From Casimicrobium huifangae (GTDB lineage: Bacteria; Pseudomonadota; Gammaproteobacteria; Burkholderiales; Casimicrobiaceae), in the NCBI RefSeq assembly GCF_009746125.1, contig NZ_CP041352.1, positions 2,712,436-2,776,435 of the forward strand: a DNA stretch of 64,000 nucleotides, in the 5' to 3' direction. A program made the translations under genes and the position numbers. Under the pieces are notes generated by a model. The model did no database searches. It was not told the DNA's origin and saw only the letters and a program-made list of their open reading frames with translations. Shown one piece after another: positions 17,640 through 26,581 of the stretch. Every line of letters begins with the position of its first letter. The stretch's first letter is position 1.

Positions 17640-18188
17640 ATGCACTTTGCAATGTCCCCCTCACCCCGGCGCGTACGCGCACTGACTCTGGCAGCCGCGA
17701 TGACAGGCCTGTGCCTGCCGCTGCTGCCGATGGCGGCGCAGGCAGAAACCCAGCGCCTCGGTGCCACCGTCGACGGGAAAGCATTCGAGAGCGACGACGA
17801 TGGCATCGTGTTTCTGATCCCCACCAAGGGCGTGCTTAACCTGATGGCCAGCACCAAGGGCGCCTCTGCCTATCCGCCACCGAAGACACCGGTCGACAAA
17901 CTATCGATCAATTGCCGCAACTACGATGGCAAACCCGTCAAGTTCACCTTTCCCGCCGCTGGCAGCCGCAGCTGCGAGGTCAGCTTCGCCAAAGGCGTCA
18001 GCAAACAGCCGTTCGGCGAACCACAGGCCGAGTACCGCCTGGCGGATGGAAAAAACCAGCTGGAAGTCACCTCGGTCAAGGGCAAAGTCATTGAAGGCTC
18101 GTTCAGCTTCGATCTGGTGGAAGTGAAGACCAAAGCCAGATTGAGCATTACCGGCGGCAGCTTCAAGGCCGAAGATCGCCAGCAGTAA
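17640..18188 (+). CDS. Exported hypothetical protein
   Basis: A 182-aa protein with a signal peptide (MHFAMSPSPRRVRALTL to AAQA) and a small beta-rich mature domain. FLIPTKGVLNLMAS, LSINCRNYDGK and a matching SCEVSF suggest one disulfide. The run ITGGSFKAEDRQQ at the end resembles the last strand of many small exported beta-sandwich proteins. Function is unknown. The ATG at 17640 follows TGGAGC; the frame upstream to 17529 lacks coding character. Confidence 0.65.
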   Translation: MHFAMSPSPRRVRALTLAAAMTGLCLPLLPMAAQAETQRLGATVDGKAFESDDDGIVFLIPTKGVLNLMASTKGASAYPPPKTPVDKLSINCRNYDGKPVKFTFPAAGSRSCEVSFAKGVSKQPFGEPQAEYRLADGKNQLEVTSVKGKVIEGSFSFDLVEVKTKARLSITGGSFKAEDRQQ

Positions 18189-18263
18189 GCTCGGCAAGCG
18201 CGACAACACCCCGGCGAGCTGCAGCGCGCCGGCGGACGTCCGGACGCCACGACTCGTGCGACT

Positions 18264-18385
18264 ATCAACTTTTCGTGAAAACGTCATTTCTGTATGGGCT
18301 ACAAGCTCGATTCTACCGAAAGTCGACTTGTAGCGATTTAGCTAATAAAGCCCAATTAAAATGCGCTTTTCGGCAAAAAGCCATA
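18264..18385. repeat. 122-bp dyad intergenic element, copy 1
   Basis: Reads ATCAACTTTT - 22 nt - GGGCT - 19 nt - AAGTCGACTT - 19 nt - AGCCC - 22 nt - AAAAGCCATA. The centre AAGTCGACTT (18320-18329) is a perfect palindrome. GGGCT (18296-18300) and AGCCC (18349-18353) are symmetric about it, as are the outer CTTTT and AAAAG. Two more copies with exactly the same spacing lie at 36253-36374 and 61577-61698. This copy lies between an exported-protein gene and the lipase gene. The rest of 18189-18591 holds no gene. Confidence 0.85.
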
Positions 18386-18578
18386 AAGTAGACCATCTGC
18401 TGACATCTCGATCAGCTATCGCGCTGCCGGTTGCGATCTGCAGCAATCTGAACAAGGGTTTTCCCTGCGTTTGAATCGGGATGAGCCCGACGGACATCAC
18501 GCTACAAATTCAATCGGTAATTCCAAACGGCCGTTTAGAGCCGCACAAGACCGGTCCGTCCGCGTTCATGTACCCAAC

Positions 18579-18585
18579 AAGGAGG
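18579..18585 (+). promoter_or_regulatory. Ribosome-binding site that fixes the lipase start
   Basis: AAGGAGG lies 6 nt before the ATG at 18592. The frame is open back to 18481, but this site and the signal peptide that begins MFSTIG show that 18592 is the true start. Confidence 0.85.
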
Positions 18586-18591
18586 CAGTTC

Positions 18592-19542
18592 ATGTTCAGC
18601 ACTATTGGTGATCTGTTGGTCACCGGCCGCAGGCAATGTCGTCAGCTCGTTCTGGCCGCACTCATCACCCTCGTTGCCGGCGCCGCGCACGCCGGATACA
18701 CCACTACCCGCTACCCGATCGTGCTGATGCATGGAATGTCGGGCTTCGATCAGGTCGGTGCGGTCGATTACTTCTACGGCATTCCGCAGTCGCTGCGTGA
18801 CGGCGGTGCGCGCGTATTCGTGGCGCAGGTTTCCGCGTTCAGCAGTTCCGAGCAACGGGGCGAGCAGTTGCTGCAACAGGTGCGTAACGTACTGGCCATC
18901 ACCGGCGCGCAAAAGGTCAATCTGATCGGTCACTCGCACGGCAGTCAGACGGTGCGTTACGTCGCAGCGGTAGCGCCGGAGCTGGTCGCCTCGGTCACCG
19001 CTGTCGGCGGCCCGAACAAAGGCTCAAAAGTGGCGGACTTTGTCGACGCCAACCTGCGCGAGGGCTCGTGGCTGCGTGGCGTCGCGGCCGCCTTCATCAA
19101 CGCCTTCGGCCAGGTCATCAGTTTCCTCTCGGGTAGCACCGCCTACGAACAGAACGCAATTGCGGCGATGAAGTCGCTCACCACGTCAGGCTCGGCAGCA
19201 TTCAACGCCAAGTTTCCGCAGGCAATACCGACCAGCAGCTGCGGCGACGGCGCCAGCGTGGTGAACGGCATTCGCTACTACTCGTGGACCGGTGACCGCA
19301 ACCTCACCAATGTGTTCGACGTACTGGACGCACCGCTCGCCGTGCTTGGCCAGCTGCACGGTGCACAGAACGACGGACTGGTATCAGTGTGTTCGTCGAA
19401 ACTGGGCCAGTCACTCGGCGTCTACGCCCAGAACCATCTGGATGAGGTGAACCAGTTGCTCGGCTTCGTGGACCTCTTCTCGGTCAGTCCAAAGACGCTC
19501 TACCGCCAGCACGCCAACCGTCTGCAAGCGGCAGGCTTGTGA
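18592..19542 (+). CDS. Secreted triacylglycerol lipase (family I)
   Basis: A 316-aa lipase of the Pseudomonas/Burkholderia family I. The signal peptide ends at AAHA (34). The mature enzyme starts GYTTTRYPIVLMHG, with the oxyanion region in HGMSGFD. The nucleophile is Ser115 in GHSHGS, the acid Asp261 in AQNDGLV and the base His282 in NHLDEVNQ. Cys217 and Cys267 probably form the family disulfide. It would hydrolyse long-chain triglycerides outside the cell after type II secretion. It overlaps its foldase gene by four bases (GTGA). Confidence 0.93.
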   Translation: MFSTIGDLLVTGRRQCRQLVLAALITLVAGAAHAGYTTTRYPIVLMHGMSGFDQVGAVDYFYGIPQSLRDGGARVFVAQVSAFSSSEQRGEQLLQQVRNVLAITGAQKVNLIGHSHGSQTVRYVAAVAPELVASVTAVGGPNKGSKVADFVDANLREGSWLRGVAAAFINAFGQVISFLSGSTAYEQNAIAAMKSLTTSGSAAFNAKFPQAIPTSSCGDGASVVNGIRYYSWTGDRNLTNVFDVLDAPLAVLGQLHGAQNDGLVSVCSSKLGQSLGVYAQNHLDEVNQLLGFVDLFSVSPKTLYRQHANRLQAAGL

Positions 19543-20570
19543 ATCGGGATCACTCATCGCAACCGGCGACGCCGCTCGCCAACCGCGCAGTTGTCGCAGT
19601 GGGGCTTGCAGCCCTGCTACTGGGCATCACAGCACCGGTTGCCTGGAACGCGTGGCGCGACGCTTCGCGACGGCACAGCGAGCGGTCCGACCCGGTCGCT
19701 GTGACCGGAGAGCGCGCTGCCGCCAATGACGTTGCCGCGTATCGCACTGCGATGGCCTCTACCCGCATTGCGAGCTCAGGCACCGTGATTGCCACCGACG
19801 AGCCAGCGCCGGCCGCGCTGCTGCAAATACCTGCGCTTGCAAGCGTCATCGACGATCTGATCGGCGATGCCCTTGGCCAGGGCAGCATGCGCGACGACCC
19901 TCATGCGTTCCGCGTACGGCTTGGCGAGCGGGTGCGCCAACAATTCGCGCCAGCCATTGCCGACGCCGCGATGAAGTTTGTGCTGCGCTATGTCGGATAC
20001 CTTGAGTCGCTGGATGCGATGCACCTGCGCCCGCCGGCGAATGACCTCACCGCACTGCGCGCGACCTACGAGGCACGACGCTCGTTGCGGCTCGGGCTCT
20101 TTTCGCCCGAGGAATATGCCGCGCTGTTCGCTGCCGACGACCGCCTTGACCGCTACACAATGGCGCGCCTTGATCTGGAAGCCAATCCGCTGCGCACATC
20201 GGCCGAAAGAGCCACTGCGCTCGCGGCAGCGGAGCGCGAACTGACGGCCAGTGAACGCGAGGAGCGTGCCCGATGGCAACAGTCGCTAAGCCTGCAGAAT
20301 CAGACATCGGCATTCGACGCGCGCAATGCGAGCGACGCCGAACGCTTCGCGGCACGCGCTGCCGAGCACGGCGAAGCAGTCGCGCAACGTCTCGCAGCGC
20401 TTGATCAGGCAGAGCGCGATTGGGCCTATCGACTCGGGCAATACGAGCTGGCACTGAACGAGCATCGCAGCGGAACCCTGGGCAGCGAAGCGCTTGCGGC
20501 AACGCGCAATCGCCTCTTTAACGAACGCGAATTGTTGCGCCTCGATGCTGCGCTGTCGCTGCGCCGTTAG
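19539..20570 (+). CDS. Lipase-specific foldase (LifO-type chaperone), divergent
   Basis: A 343-aa protein starting with GTG inside the lipase stop codon (GTGA overlap). It has one N-terminal membrane anchor (about 19-36), an Ala/Pro linker and a long helical charged domain, the layout of lipase foldases that fold the partner lipase in the periplasm. Length and position fit well. The usual foldase motif R-x-x-F-D-Y-x-x-S-x-x-G-E is not recognisable; the corresponding region reads SVIDDLIGDALGQG. The identification relies on context and architecture. Confidence 0.75.
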   Translation: MNRDHSSQPATPLANRAVVAVGLAALLLGITAPVAWNAWRDASRRHSERSDPVAVTGERAAANDVAAYRTAMASTRIASSGTVIATDEPAPAALLQIPALASVIDDLIGDALGQGSMRDDPHAFRVRLGERVRQQFAPAIADAAMKFVLRYVGYLESLDAMHLRPPANDLTALRATYEARRSLRLGLFSPEEYAALFAADDRLDRYTMARLDLEANPLRTSAERATALAAAERELTASEREERARWQQSLSLQNQTSAFDARNASDAERFAARAAEHGEAVAQRLAALDQAERDWAYRLGQYELALNEHRSGTLGSEALAATRNRLFNERELLRLDAALSLRR

Positions 20571-20605
20571 CAGCCGAAACCCTGGGGGCGGTGCGCCGCC
20601 TGCCG

Positions 20606-21277
20606 TCAGAACTTGCCGTACTTCAGGTAGGCATCAACGGGATCGATACCCGCACGAATGGCATCGCGGACCTGATTCTCGGTTGCGGCCACTTTCTCGG
20701 TTTCATCGAGTACCGCCTCGATCTTCTCGTGCGGGATGGCAATCACCCCGTCGCGATCCCCGAGAATCCAGTCGCCCGTGCGGATGGTGACCTCGCCGAT
20801 GGTGATGGGCTGCTCAAAGGCATCGGGACACCAGCGCGCTGCAATGTCGGCAGGGCTAAAGAAGCTGTGGAACACCGGGAAGCGCTGTTCGAGAATGAAG
20901 TCCGTATCGCGGCAGCCACCGTCAACGACGTAGCCCAGCACGCCCTTGTTCTTCAACGTCTCCGCAGACAGTTCGCCCATCAGCGCGATGGACTGGTTGT
21001 GCGGCTGGCAGACCACCACATGGCCGGACGGGGCACGTGACAACAACGTGGTCCAGCCGAGCAGGCTGTCGTGGCGTGAGATGGTGGTGTCAATGTGGCC
21101 GCTGACCGTCCAGGCTGGTCCGGCGACTTTCAGGCTGGGGTCGAGAGGGCGCAGGTTGCTTGGCAACACGAAGCGATCCACACCCATGCCGCGCAACACA
21201 TCATGCACTGCGCCGGTATAAAGGCAGCCGAGCCGGGCTGCGAGTGCGGACGACGACGCTGCCGGTGCGGCAGTCAC
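20606..21277 (-). CDS. RraA-like family protein / HMG-type aldolase
   Basis: A 223-aa protein of the RraA/4-hydroxy-4-methyl-2-oxoglutarate aldolase family. The conserved core GYVVDGGCRDTDFI and the later TGDWILGDRDGVIAIP are clear; the Asp and Arg of GGCRD bind the metal and substrate in aldolase members. It probably cleaves or decarboxylates a 2-oxo acid rather than controlling RNase E. It starts with GTG at 21277, one base after the fumarylpyruvate hydrolase stop, in the gentisate gene group, where an aldolase or decarboxylase makes sense. Confidence 0.8.
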   Translation of the reverse strand: MTAAPAASSSALAARLGCLYTGAVHDVLRGMGVDRFVLPSNLRPLDPSLKVAGPAWTVSGHIDTTISRHDSLLGWTTLLSRAPSGHVVVCQPHNQSIALMGELSAETLKNKGVLGYVVDGGCRDTDFILEQRFPVFHSFFSPADIAARWCPDAFEQPITIGEVTIRTGDWILGDRDGVIAIPHEKIEAVLDETEKVAATENQVRDAIRAGIDPVDAYLKYGKF

Positions 21278-21278
21278 G

Positions 21279-21974
21279 TCAAACCACTTTTACGGTGATC
21301 GTCTCAACACCGGCGCAACTCGCAACCATTACGTCGCCAGCGACCACAGCAGCCACGCCTTCGGGCGTACCCGTCATGATCAGGTCGCCCGGTTGTAGCT
21401 CCCAGGCGGCGGAGAGGTGCTCAATTACTTCGTTGACATTCCAGATCAGCTTGCCGATGTCACTCGATTGCGCGGCCTTGCCGTTCACCGTGAGCGTGAT
21501 CGCCCCCTTGGTGATCTCGCCCGACCTGGCGATCGGTGTGATCGGCCCCATCGGCGCCGACTGGTCGACCGCCTTGCCGATCTCCCACGGACGGCCCTGC
21601 TTCTTGGCTTCGCCCTGCAGATCACGGCGCGTCATGTCGAGCCCGATGGCGTAGCCGAAGATGTGCTTCGCGGCATCGGCCTGGGTGATGTTCTTGCCGC
21701 CCTTGCCGATGGCAACCACCAGCTCCACCTCATGATGGTAGTTTTTGGTCAGGCTCGGATAGGTAATTTCGGCCGCAGTGCCGGGTGTGCAAACGATCAC
21801 GGCGTCCGCTGGTTTCATGAAGAAGAACGGCGCCTCACGGCCGCTAAAGCCCATCTCCTGCGCATGCTCCACGTAATTGCGGCCAACGCAGTAAACGCGG
21901 CGCACCGGGAAGCGCTGATCGGAGCCAACGACGGGCAGTGAGGTAACGGGTGCGGGCGGAAGGACGTAGTTCAT
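21279..21974 (-). CDS. Fumarylpyruvate hydrolase-like FAH-family protein
   Basis: A 231-aa protein of the fumarylacetoacetate hydrolase family. It opens with [17 protein letters not shown], typical of the short fumarylpyruvate hydrolases, and has metal ligands in YHHEVELV and the conserved [10 protein letters not shown] and MTGTPEGV. It would split fumarylpyruvate into fumarate and pyruvate, the last step of gentisate breakdown, matching the dioxygenase gene upstream. The ATG at 21974 gives the family length; the open frame to 22166 overlaps the dioxygenase gene in another frame. Confidence 0.85.
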   Translation of the reverse strand: MNYVLPPAPVTSLPVVGSDQRFPVRRVYCVGRNYVEHAQEMGFSGREAPFFFMKPADAVIVCTPGTAAEITYPSLTKNYHHEVELVVAIGKGGKNITQADAAKHIFGYAIGLDMTRRDLQGEAKKQGRPWEIGKAVDQSAPMGPITPIARSGEITKGAITLTVNGKAAQSSDIGKLIWNVNEVIEHLSAAWELQPGDLIMTGTPEGVAAVVAGDVMVASCAGVETITVKVV

Positions 21975-22012
21975 GGGATTCGAATTGGAATGAGGACGGG
22001 AAGATGGTGTGA

Positions 22013-23086
22013 TCAGGCCAGTCGTTCTTCGTGCCAGATGGACAGCGCCTGCTGCACGGGTCGGTCGGAATAACTGAACAAAACGCATTCGTCGCTGGCC
22101 GACAGTGACAGCGTATGCCACGAAGGCACCACAAAGTGGTCGCGCGGACCGAAATCGTAGTGCCATTGGCTGTCGCCACGCCCGATAGTGGCGCGCCCTC
22201 GCCCCTCAACCACACTGAACACGGTACCGTCCGTCTGGCGATAGGGTTTGCCGCTGAAACCTCGCGGCAACAATTGCAGGAAGGTTGCCATGGTCGGCAT
22301 CGGCGAGCCGCCAGTGGCCGGGTTCACGTAACGCAACTTGAAGCCGTCGTGCGCATCCACCGGGCCGTCGCGCTCCAGCCGCGCCAGCGCCTCGCGGCTG
22401 CGCGCGTAGGGGTAACTGAAGATTGGCGAGGTGCTGCCATGCGGCGCGTCATAGCGCACCGGCAGCATGTTGGCTCCGTAGCGGGCGAAGTTGTGACCCT
22501 CGGGGCGAGTGATCTGCTGCTGCGCCGAGGTGCCATTCTCCGCAAAGCCAGCATCGAAGAAGCGGATCATCGGAATGTCGAGCCCGTCCAGCCAGACCAC
22601 CGGGCCATCGGCCTCGCTGCCGTGGTCGTGCCAGGTCCATTGCGGAGTGATGATGAAGTCGCCCGGCTGCATGGTGGTGCGCTCGCCGTTCACGGCGGTG
22701 AATGCGCCCCGGCCTTCGACCACAAAGCGCAGCGCGCTTTGCGTGTGACGGTGACTGGGGGCCACTTCGCCCGGCAAGATCAGTTGCAACCCGGCGTAGA
22801 GCGATTGCGTGATGGCGCTCTGCCCACGCAGCGCCGGGTTTTCGAGAATCAGCACGCGGCGCACCGCCTCTTCCGCGGTGATCACTTCGCCCGCCCGCAT
22901 CAGGTAGGGGCGGACGTCGTCATAGCGCCACAACGCCGGCACACAGGGCGTGTTCGGCTGCGGCGGCACCAGCGCGTGCAGCACTTCCCACAACGGTGTC
23001 AGGTGATGCGGCGACATCTCGGCGTAGAGCGCGGCGCGCGCTTCCGTAGCGGCTGCTGAAGCAACCTTGCTTTCCGCTGCATTCAT
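22013..23086 (-). CDS. Gentisate 1,2-dioxygenase
   Basis: A 357-aa bicupin dioxygenase. The first cupin has the Fe(II) ligands His112 and His114 in [16 protein letters not shown], and a third His in TWHDHG near 154. The second cupin carries VFSVVEGRG. It opens the ring of gentisate to maleylpyruvate in aromatic catabolism. The fumarylpyruvate hydrolase and an RraA-like gene follow on the same strand; no maleylpyruvate isomerase is adjacent. The ATG at 23086 is preferred over the longer open frame to 23158. Confidence 0.88.
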   Translation of the reverse strand: MNAAESKVASAAATEARAALYAEMSPHHLTPLWEVLHALVPPQPNTPCVPALWRYDDVRPYLMRAGEVITAEEAVRRVLILENPALRGQSAITQSLYAGLQLILPGEVAPSHRHTQSALRFVVEGRGAFTAVNGERTTMQPGDFIITPQWTWHDHGSEADGPVVWLDGLDIPMIRFFDAGFAENGTSAQQQITRPEGHNFARYGANMLPVRYDAPHGSTSPIFSYPYARSREALARLERDGPVDAHDGFKLRYVNPATGGSPMPTMATFLQLLPRGFSGKPYRQTDGTVFSVVEGRGRATIGRGDSQWHYDFGPRDHFVVPSWHTLSLSASDECVLFSYSDRPVQQALSIWHEERLA

Positions 23087-23322
23087 TTGAAGATCCCTGC
23101 TGACTTGAGGCGTCAAGCGCCAGCTGACGTCCCGCCTGACCGGTGCTATCGATGCCACTCAGCAACGCATGATAGACGTCAGCGCGGGCCCAAGACCGGT
23201 GCCGGGTATCTGATCCGGCCGTCGCGCCGGACAGGGGCAACTCCCTGCTGGCCGATTTGGCATAACGACGCTACCCGCCGGGTCGTGTGGCCGGTACAGA
23301 GCCCGGCCGGCGCATCCACGCA

Positions 23323-24537
23323 TCAGTAACGCAGGCGTCCGCCCTCACTGACTACCGCGATATCCACCCAGCTACTCCCCACATTGCCCTTGCGGAAGTC
23401 AACGTTGAAGCCGCCGACGCTAATCTCGCCCATGTCCTTGAGTGCGGCGCGCAGCGTCGACGCCGTCGGGCGGGCACCGGCGCGGCGCAGCCCTGCAACC
23501 AGCACCCGGGCTGACACGTAACCTTCGAGATGAAAGTAGCTGTAGTCCTTGATGTTCGGCGCGTACTGCTGCATGGTCTGCTGGAATTCACGCTGCAGCT
23601 TGAGCTTGCTGCCCTGTGGCGACGGGAAAGTCTGGGCGATACCAACGCCACGGGCCCCCGCCTCACCCACCACTTTGGTCAGCAGGCCGGCCGGCACATA
23701 GGACAGTGTGTAAATCTGATGACGACCGCCGCCTGATCGCCACTTCGCAATGGCATCGGCACAGAACTTTGGCGTGCCGATCACGATGACGCTGCTGCTG
23801 ATCGGCACCTTGGCCGCATCGCGAGCGGCCACCGTGAGCGCCTCGGGGTCGTGCTTGGTGCCGGTGGACGTTACTTTCATGCCGCCGATACGGCCAGCGA
23901 GATCCTGCACGGTCGCCAGACCGCCGGTGCCAATCGGCAGGTCCTGGTGCAGCACATGCATCTCGTTCACGCTCAGCACCTTGGCATGCCCAAGGATGCG
24001 TTCGAGTTGCGCGCGATCACCAGCGCGAACATGAAAGAGCTTGGGGTGGCCAGGATTGCGAAACTGCTCCGAACCAGGGATCGCGTTCATCACGATCACA
24101 TCAGTCGAATCGAGCAAGCCATCCTGCATCATCTTGCTGATTGCCGCCGATCCGATCGGGCTCAACAGCGCAATGGGGCCAGCTTCCATCGCCACCTTGA
24201 ACTGCGCGATAAAACCCGGCGCAGTAAAGCCATCGTCAAACTTCATGAGCTTGATGTTGCGGCCACCAATGCCGCCAGTCGCGTTGACCGAATCAAAAAG
24301 CGCCTGCGCACCGGCATTGATTTCTGCTGCGTCCGGTGATGGCAGTCCGGTGAAGGGGCCGATCTGGGCCACGGTCAGGTCCTGCGCCGATGCGGCGCCG
24401 ACGGCAAGCAGACCCGCCATGTAACCGGCCCGCAAGCGCCCACCACAACGCGCAAGCTTGGCAGGCGCCCGATTTGAGCCAAGCAACGTTGTGCAAGCGC
24501 GAAACGCCAGCCGCAGGACTTGCAGTAGGTGAGTCAT
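23323..24537 (-). CDS. Branched-chain-type ABC substrate-binding protein (LivK-like)
   Basis: A 404-aa periplasmic binding protein of the type I LivK-like group. After a long signal region ending GAASA come VAQIGPFTG, AGAQALFDSVNATGGIGG and LLSPIGSAA, all typical of the family. It should capture a small amino acid or aromatic acid. No Liv permease or ATPase is adjacent, so it may serve the gentisate genes or use a pump encoded elsewhere. The ATG at 24537 follows a GAGGGA site; a TTG codon lies one codon upstream. Confidence 0.82.
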   Translation of the reverse strand: MTHLLQVLRLAFRACTTLLGSNRAPAKLARCGGRLRAGYMAGLLAVGAASAQDLTVAQIGPFTGLPSPDAAEINAGAQALFDSVNATGGIGGRNIKLMKFDDGFTAPGFIAQFKVAMEAGPIALLSPIGSAAISKMMQDGLLDSTDVIVMNAIPGSEQFRNPGHPKLFHVRAGDRAQLERILGHAKVLSVNEMHVLHQDLPIGTGGLATVQDLAGRIGGMKVTSTGTKHDPEALTVAARDAAKVPISSSVIVIGTPKFCADAIAKWRSGGGRHQIYTLSYVPAGLLTKVVGEAGARGVGIAQTFPSPQGSKLKLQREFQQTMQQYAPNIKDYSYFHLEGYVSARVLVAGLRRAGARPTASTLRAALKDMGEISVGGFNVDFRKGNVGSSWVDIAVVSEGGRLRY

Positions 24538-24828
24538 CAATATCCCTCGATCACAATTACATCTGTTGGTAGTCGCGCACGGAACGCTGTCCGCTGTCGC
24601 GCGTGGCCGCGGCGATCTCTCTGTTGCTGCGAGATTTGGTATGCCGCGACGCCGTGCGATGCTAGTCGCAATAAGTCATTGCGGCGTTATCAACCCGGCA
24701 AGTTTCGGACCTACCAGACTTATCCGAAGGCGTCGTGCTGTAGCCGCACCTGATCGAACAACTGCTGGCCTGGCGCGCACTGCGCACTGCTGCGCGTCCG
24801 GAGCCTCCTCCACGCGTTGCACCGGCAG

Positions 24829-25254
24829 CTACGAGGCGCGGTAAGTCACCAGATGAATGCTGGTCTCGGTATTGCTGATGCCCTTGATCAGCCGGATTCG
24901 CTCCAGCGCCTGCGACATTTCGGCAAGAGTTTCCGCACGCAGTTGCGCCAGCAGATCCCAGCGGCCGTTGGTGTCATGCAGCACGGCAATCGACGGTTCG
25001 CCGAGCAGCTCGGCGATGACGCGCCGTGTCTGGTTGCCCTCGACTGCGATGCTCATCCAGGCGTTGATCTGATCCTGCTTCACATCGGGCCGCAGGCGCA
25101 CCGTGTAGCCGACGATTACCCCCTGCTCTTCCAGCTTGGCGATACGGTTGGTGACGGTGCCCCGCGACACACCAAGGCGATGGGCAAGCGTGGCCACGCT
25201 GTCGCGCGCATTGACCCGCAATAGCGAGATTAGCTTGTGGTCAATTTCGTCCAT
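24829..25254 (-). CDS. Lrp/AsnC-family transcriptional regulator
   Basis: A 141-aa regulator with an N-terminal winged helix-turn-helix (IDHKLISLLRVNARDS, then TLAHRLGVSRGTVTNRIAKLE) and a C-terminal RAM ligand domain (AWMSIAVEGN, IKGISNTETSIHLVTY). It is divergent from the ornithine cyclodeaminase gene, which it probably controls in response to an amino acid. The 130-bp AT-rich gap between them would hold the operator. The 24541-24828 stretch upstream of the LivK-like gene has no recognised gene. Confidence 0.9.
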   Translation of the reverse strand: MDEIDHKLISLLRVNARDSVATLAHRLGVSRGTVTNRIAKLEEQGVIVGYTVRLRPDVKQDQINAWMSIAVEGNQTRRVIAELLGEPSIAVLHDTNGRWDLLAQLRAETLAEMSQALERIRLIKGISNTETSIHLVTYRAS

Positions 25255-25384
25255 TTTTGCATTTTAATCAGTCAATGCTGTCATTTCGTCATAAATCTGC
25301 TGTTTTTTAGACATTTCTGCCGATATGAATTGTCATCGCAAGCCTTCACAATCCTCTTCATCGCCTTACTCGCTGAGCTTGCCT
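25255..25384. promoter_or_regulatory. Divergent AT-rich promoter region, Lrp-type / ocd
   Basis: A region clearly richer in A/T than the coding sequence, with repeated T-runs and TGTCATTT, GTCATAAAT and AGACATTTC stretches. Its position between an Lrp-type regulator and its likely target suggests several operator half-sites. No single consensus could be defined by eye. Confidence 0.45.
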
Positions 25385-26488
25385 ATGCGTTCGCTTCACA
25401 CTACTCCCCTGGCCCCCGCAATTCGTCAACCCCTGTTTCTGTCGCCAGCAGATGTCGCCCGCCTGGTTCGCCTGCGAGGCGTGCGCCGTGTGCTGCGTGA
25501 AATGACGGAGGCCATGACGGCAGACTTCCTGCGCTGGCAGGAATTCGACAAGTCACCACGCGTCGCCAACCATTCTCCCGACGGCGTGATTGAGCTGATG
25601 CCGGTGTCAGACGCCACTCGCTACGCCTTCAAATACGTCAACGGACATCCAAAGAACACGCGCAATGCTCTGCCAACTGTGATGGCATTCGGCGTGCTAG
25701 CCGATGTCGACACCGGTTTGCCGCTGCTGCTGTCCGAGATGACGCTGACCACCGCACTGCGCACCGCCGCCGCCTCGGCAATGGCCGCCCGCGCGCTTGC
25801 CCGTAAAGGCAGTCGCGTGATGGCGATCATCGGCAATGGCGCCCAGAGCGAATTTCAGGCGCTGGCATTCGCCGAAGTGCTCGGCATTGAGGAATTTCGT
25901 CTGTTTGACGTCGACCGCGCCGCCACCGCAAAACTCGCGGCCAACCTCGCGACGCAAGGCTTGCGCGCGACTGCGCATCAGAGCGCGGCTGAAGCTGTGC
26001 TTGGTGCTGACATCGTCACCACCATCACTGCCGACAAGACCAACGCCACCATCGTCACCGCCGACATGATTGCGCCGGGCACGCACATCAATGCGGTAGG
26101 CGGCGACTGCCCTGGCAAGACCGAATTGCACGCCGACGTGCTGGCGAGCGCCCGCGTGTTCGTCGAATACGAGCCGCAGACGCGGATTGAGGGTGACATC
26201 CAGCAGATGCCGGCAGACTTCGCCGTCACCGAGCTTTGGCGTGTGCTCTCGGGCTGTGCTCCAGGCCGTACCGACAACGCAGAAGTGACCGTATTCGACT
26301 CAGTCGGCTTTGCGGTGGAGGACTATTCGGCGTTGCGTTACCTGCTGGCGCTGGCTGAAGCCTCTGGCTTTGGGCAAACGCTGCCACTCATTGCCGATCA
26401 GGACGACCCAAAAAATCTGTTCGCGTTGCTCGCAGCGGACGCGACGCATGCCGCTGACACATACGCGTACGAACCAGCTATTGCCTGA
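25385..26488 (+). CDS. Ornithine cyclodeaminase
   Basis: A 367-aa protein of the ornithine cyclodeaminase/mu-crystallin family. It has the substrate-side KYVNGHPKNT, the loop ADVDTGLPLLLSEMTLTTALRTAA and the NAD-binding turn IIGNGAQSEFQ, then NAVGGDCPGKTEL. It would convert ornithine to proline with loss of ammonia, using bound NAD. It is divergent from an Lrp-type regulator. The ATG at 25385 is chosen; another ATG at 25325 would add 20 low-complexity residues. Confidence 0.9.
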   Translation: MRSLHTTPLAPAIRQPLFLSPADVARLVRLRGVRRVLREMTEAMTADFLRWQEFDKSPRVANHSPDGVIELMPVSDATRYAFKYVNGHPKNTRNALPTVMAFGVLADVDTGLPLLLSEMTLTTALRTAAASAMAARALARKGSRVMAIIGNGAQSEFQALAFAEVLGIEEFRLFDVDRAATAKLAANLATQGLRATAHQSAAEAVLGADIVTTITADKTNATIVTADMIAPGTHINAVGGDCPGKTELHADVLASARVFVEYEPQTRIEGDIQQMPADFAVTELWRVLSGCAPGRTDNAEVTVFDSVGFAVEDYSALRYLLALAEASGFGQTLPLIADQDDPKNLFALLAADATHAADTYAYEPAIA

Positions 26489-26581
26489 ATAGTTTCTCCC
26501 GACCAGCGATGTGGAATCGCCGGTCGTTACGCGCCATTGCGCTGACTACACTGCGTCGTTCCGTTTCAACACGTTGTAGTC

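Noticed and set aside
20585-20602. Terminator between the foldase and RraA-like genes
   Set aside because: A GGCGG/CCGCC stem exists but has no T-run on either strand, so it was not listed as a terminator.
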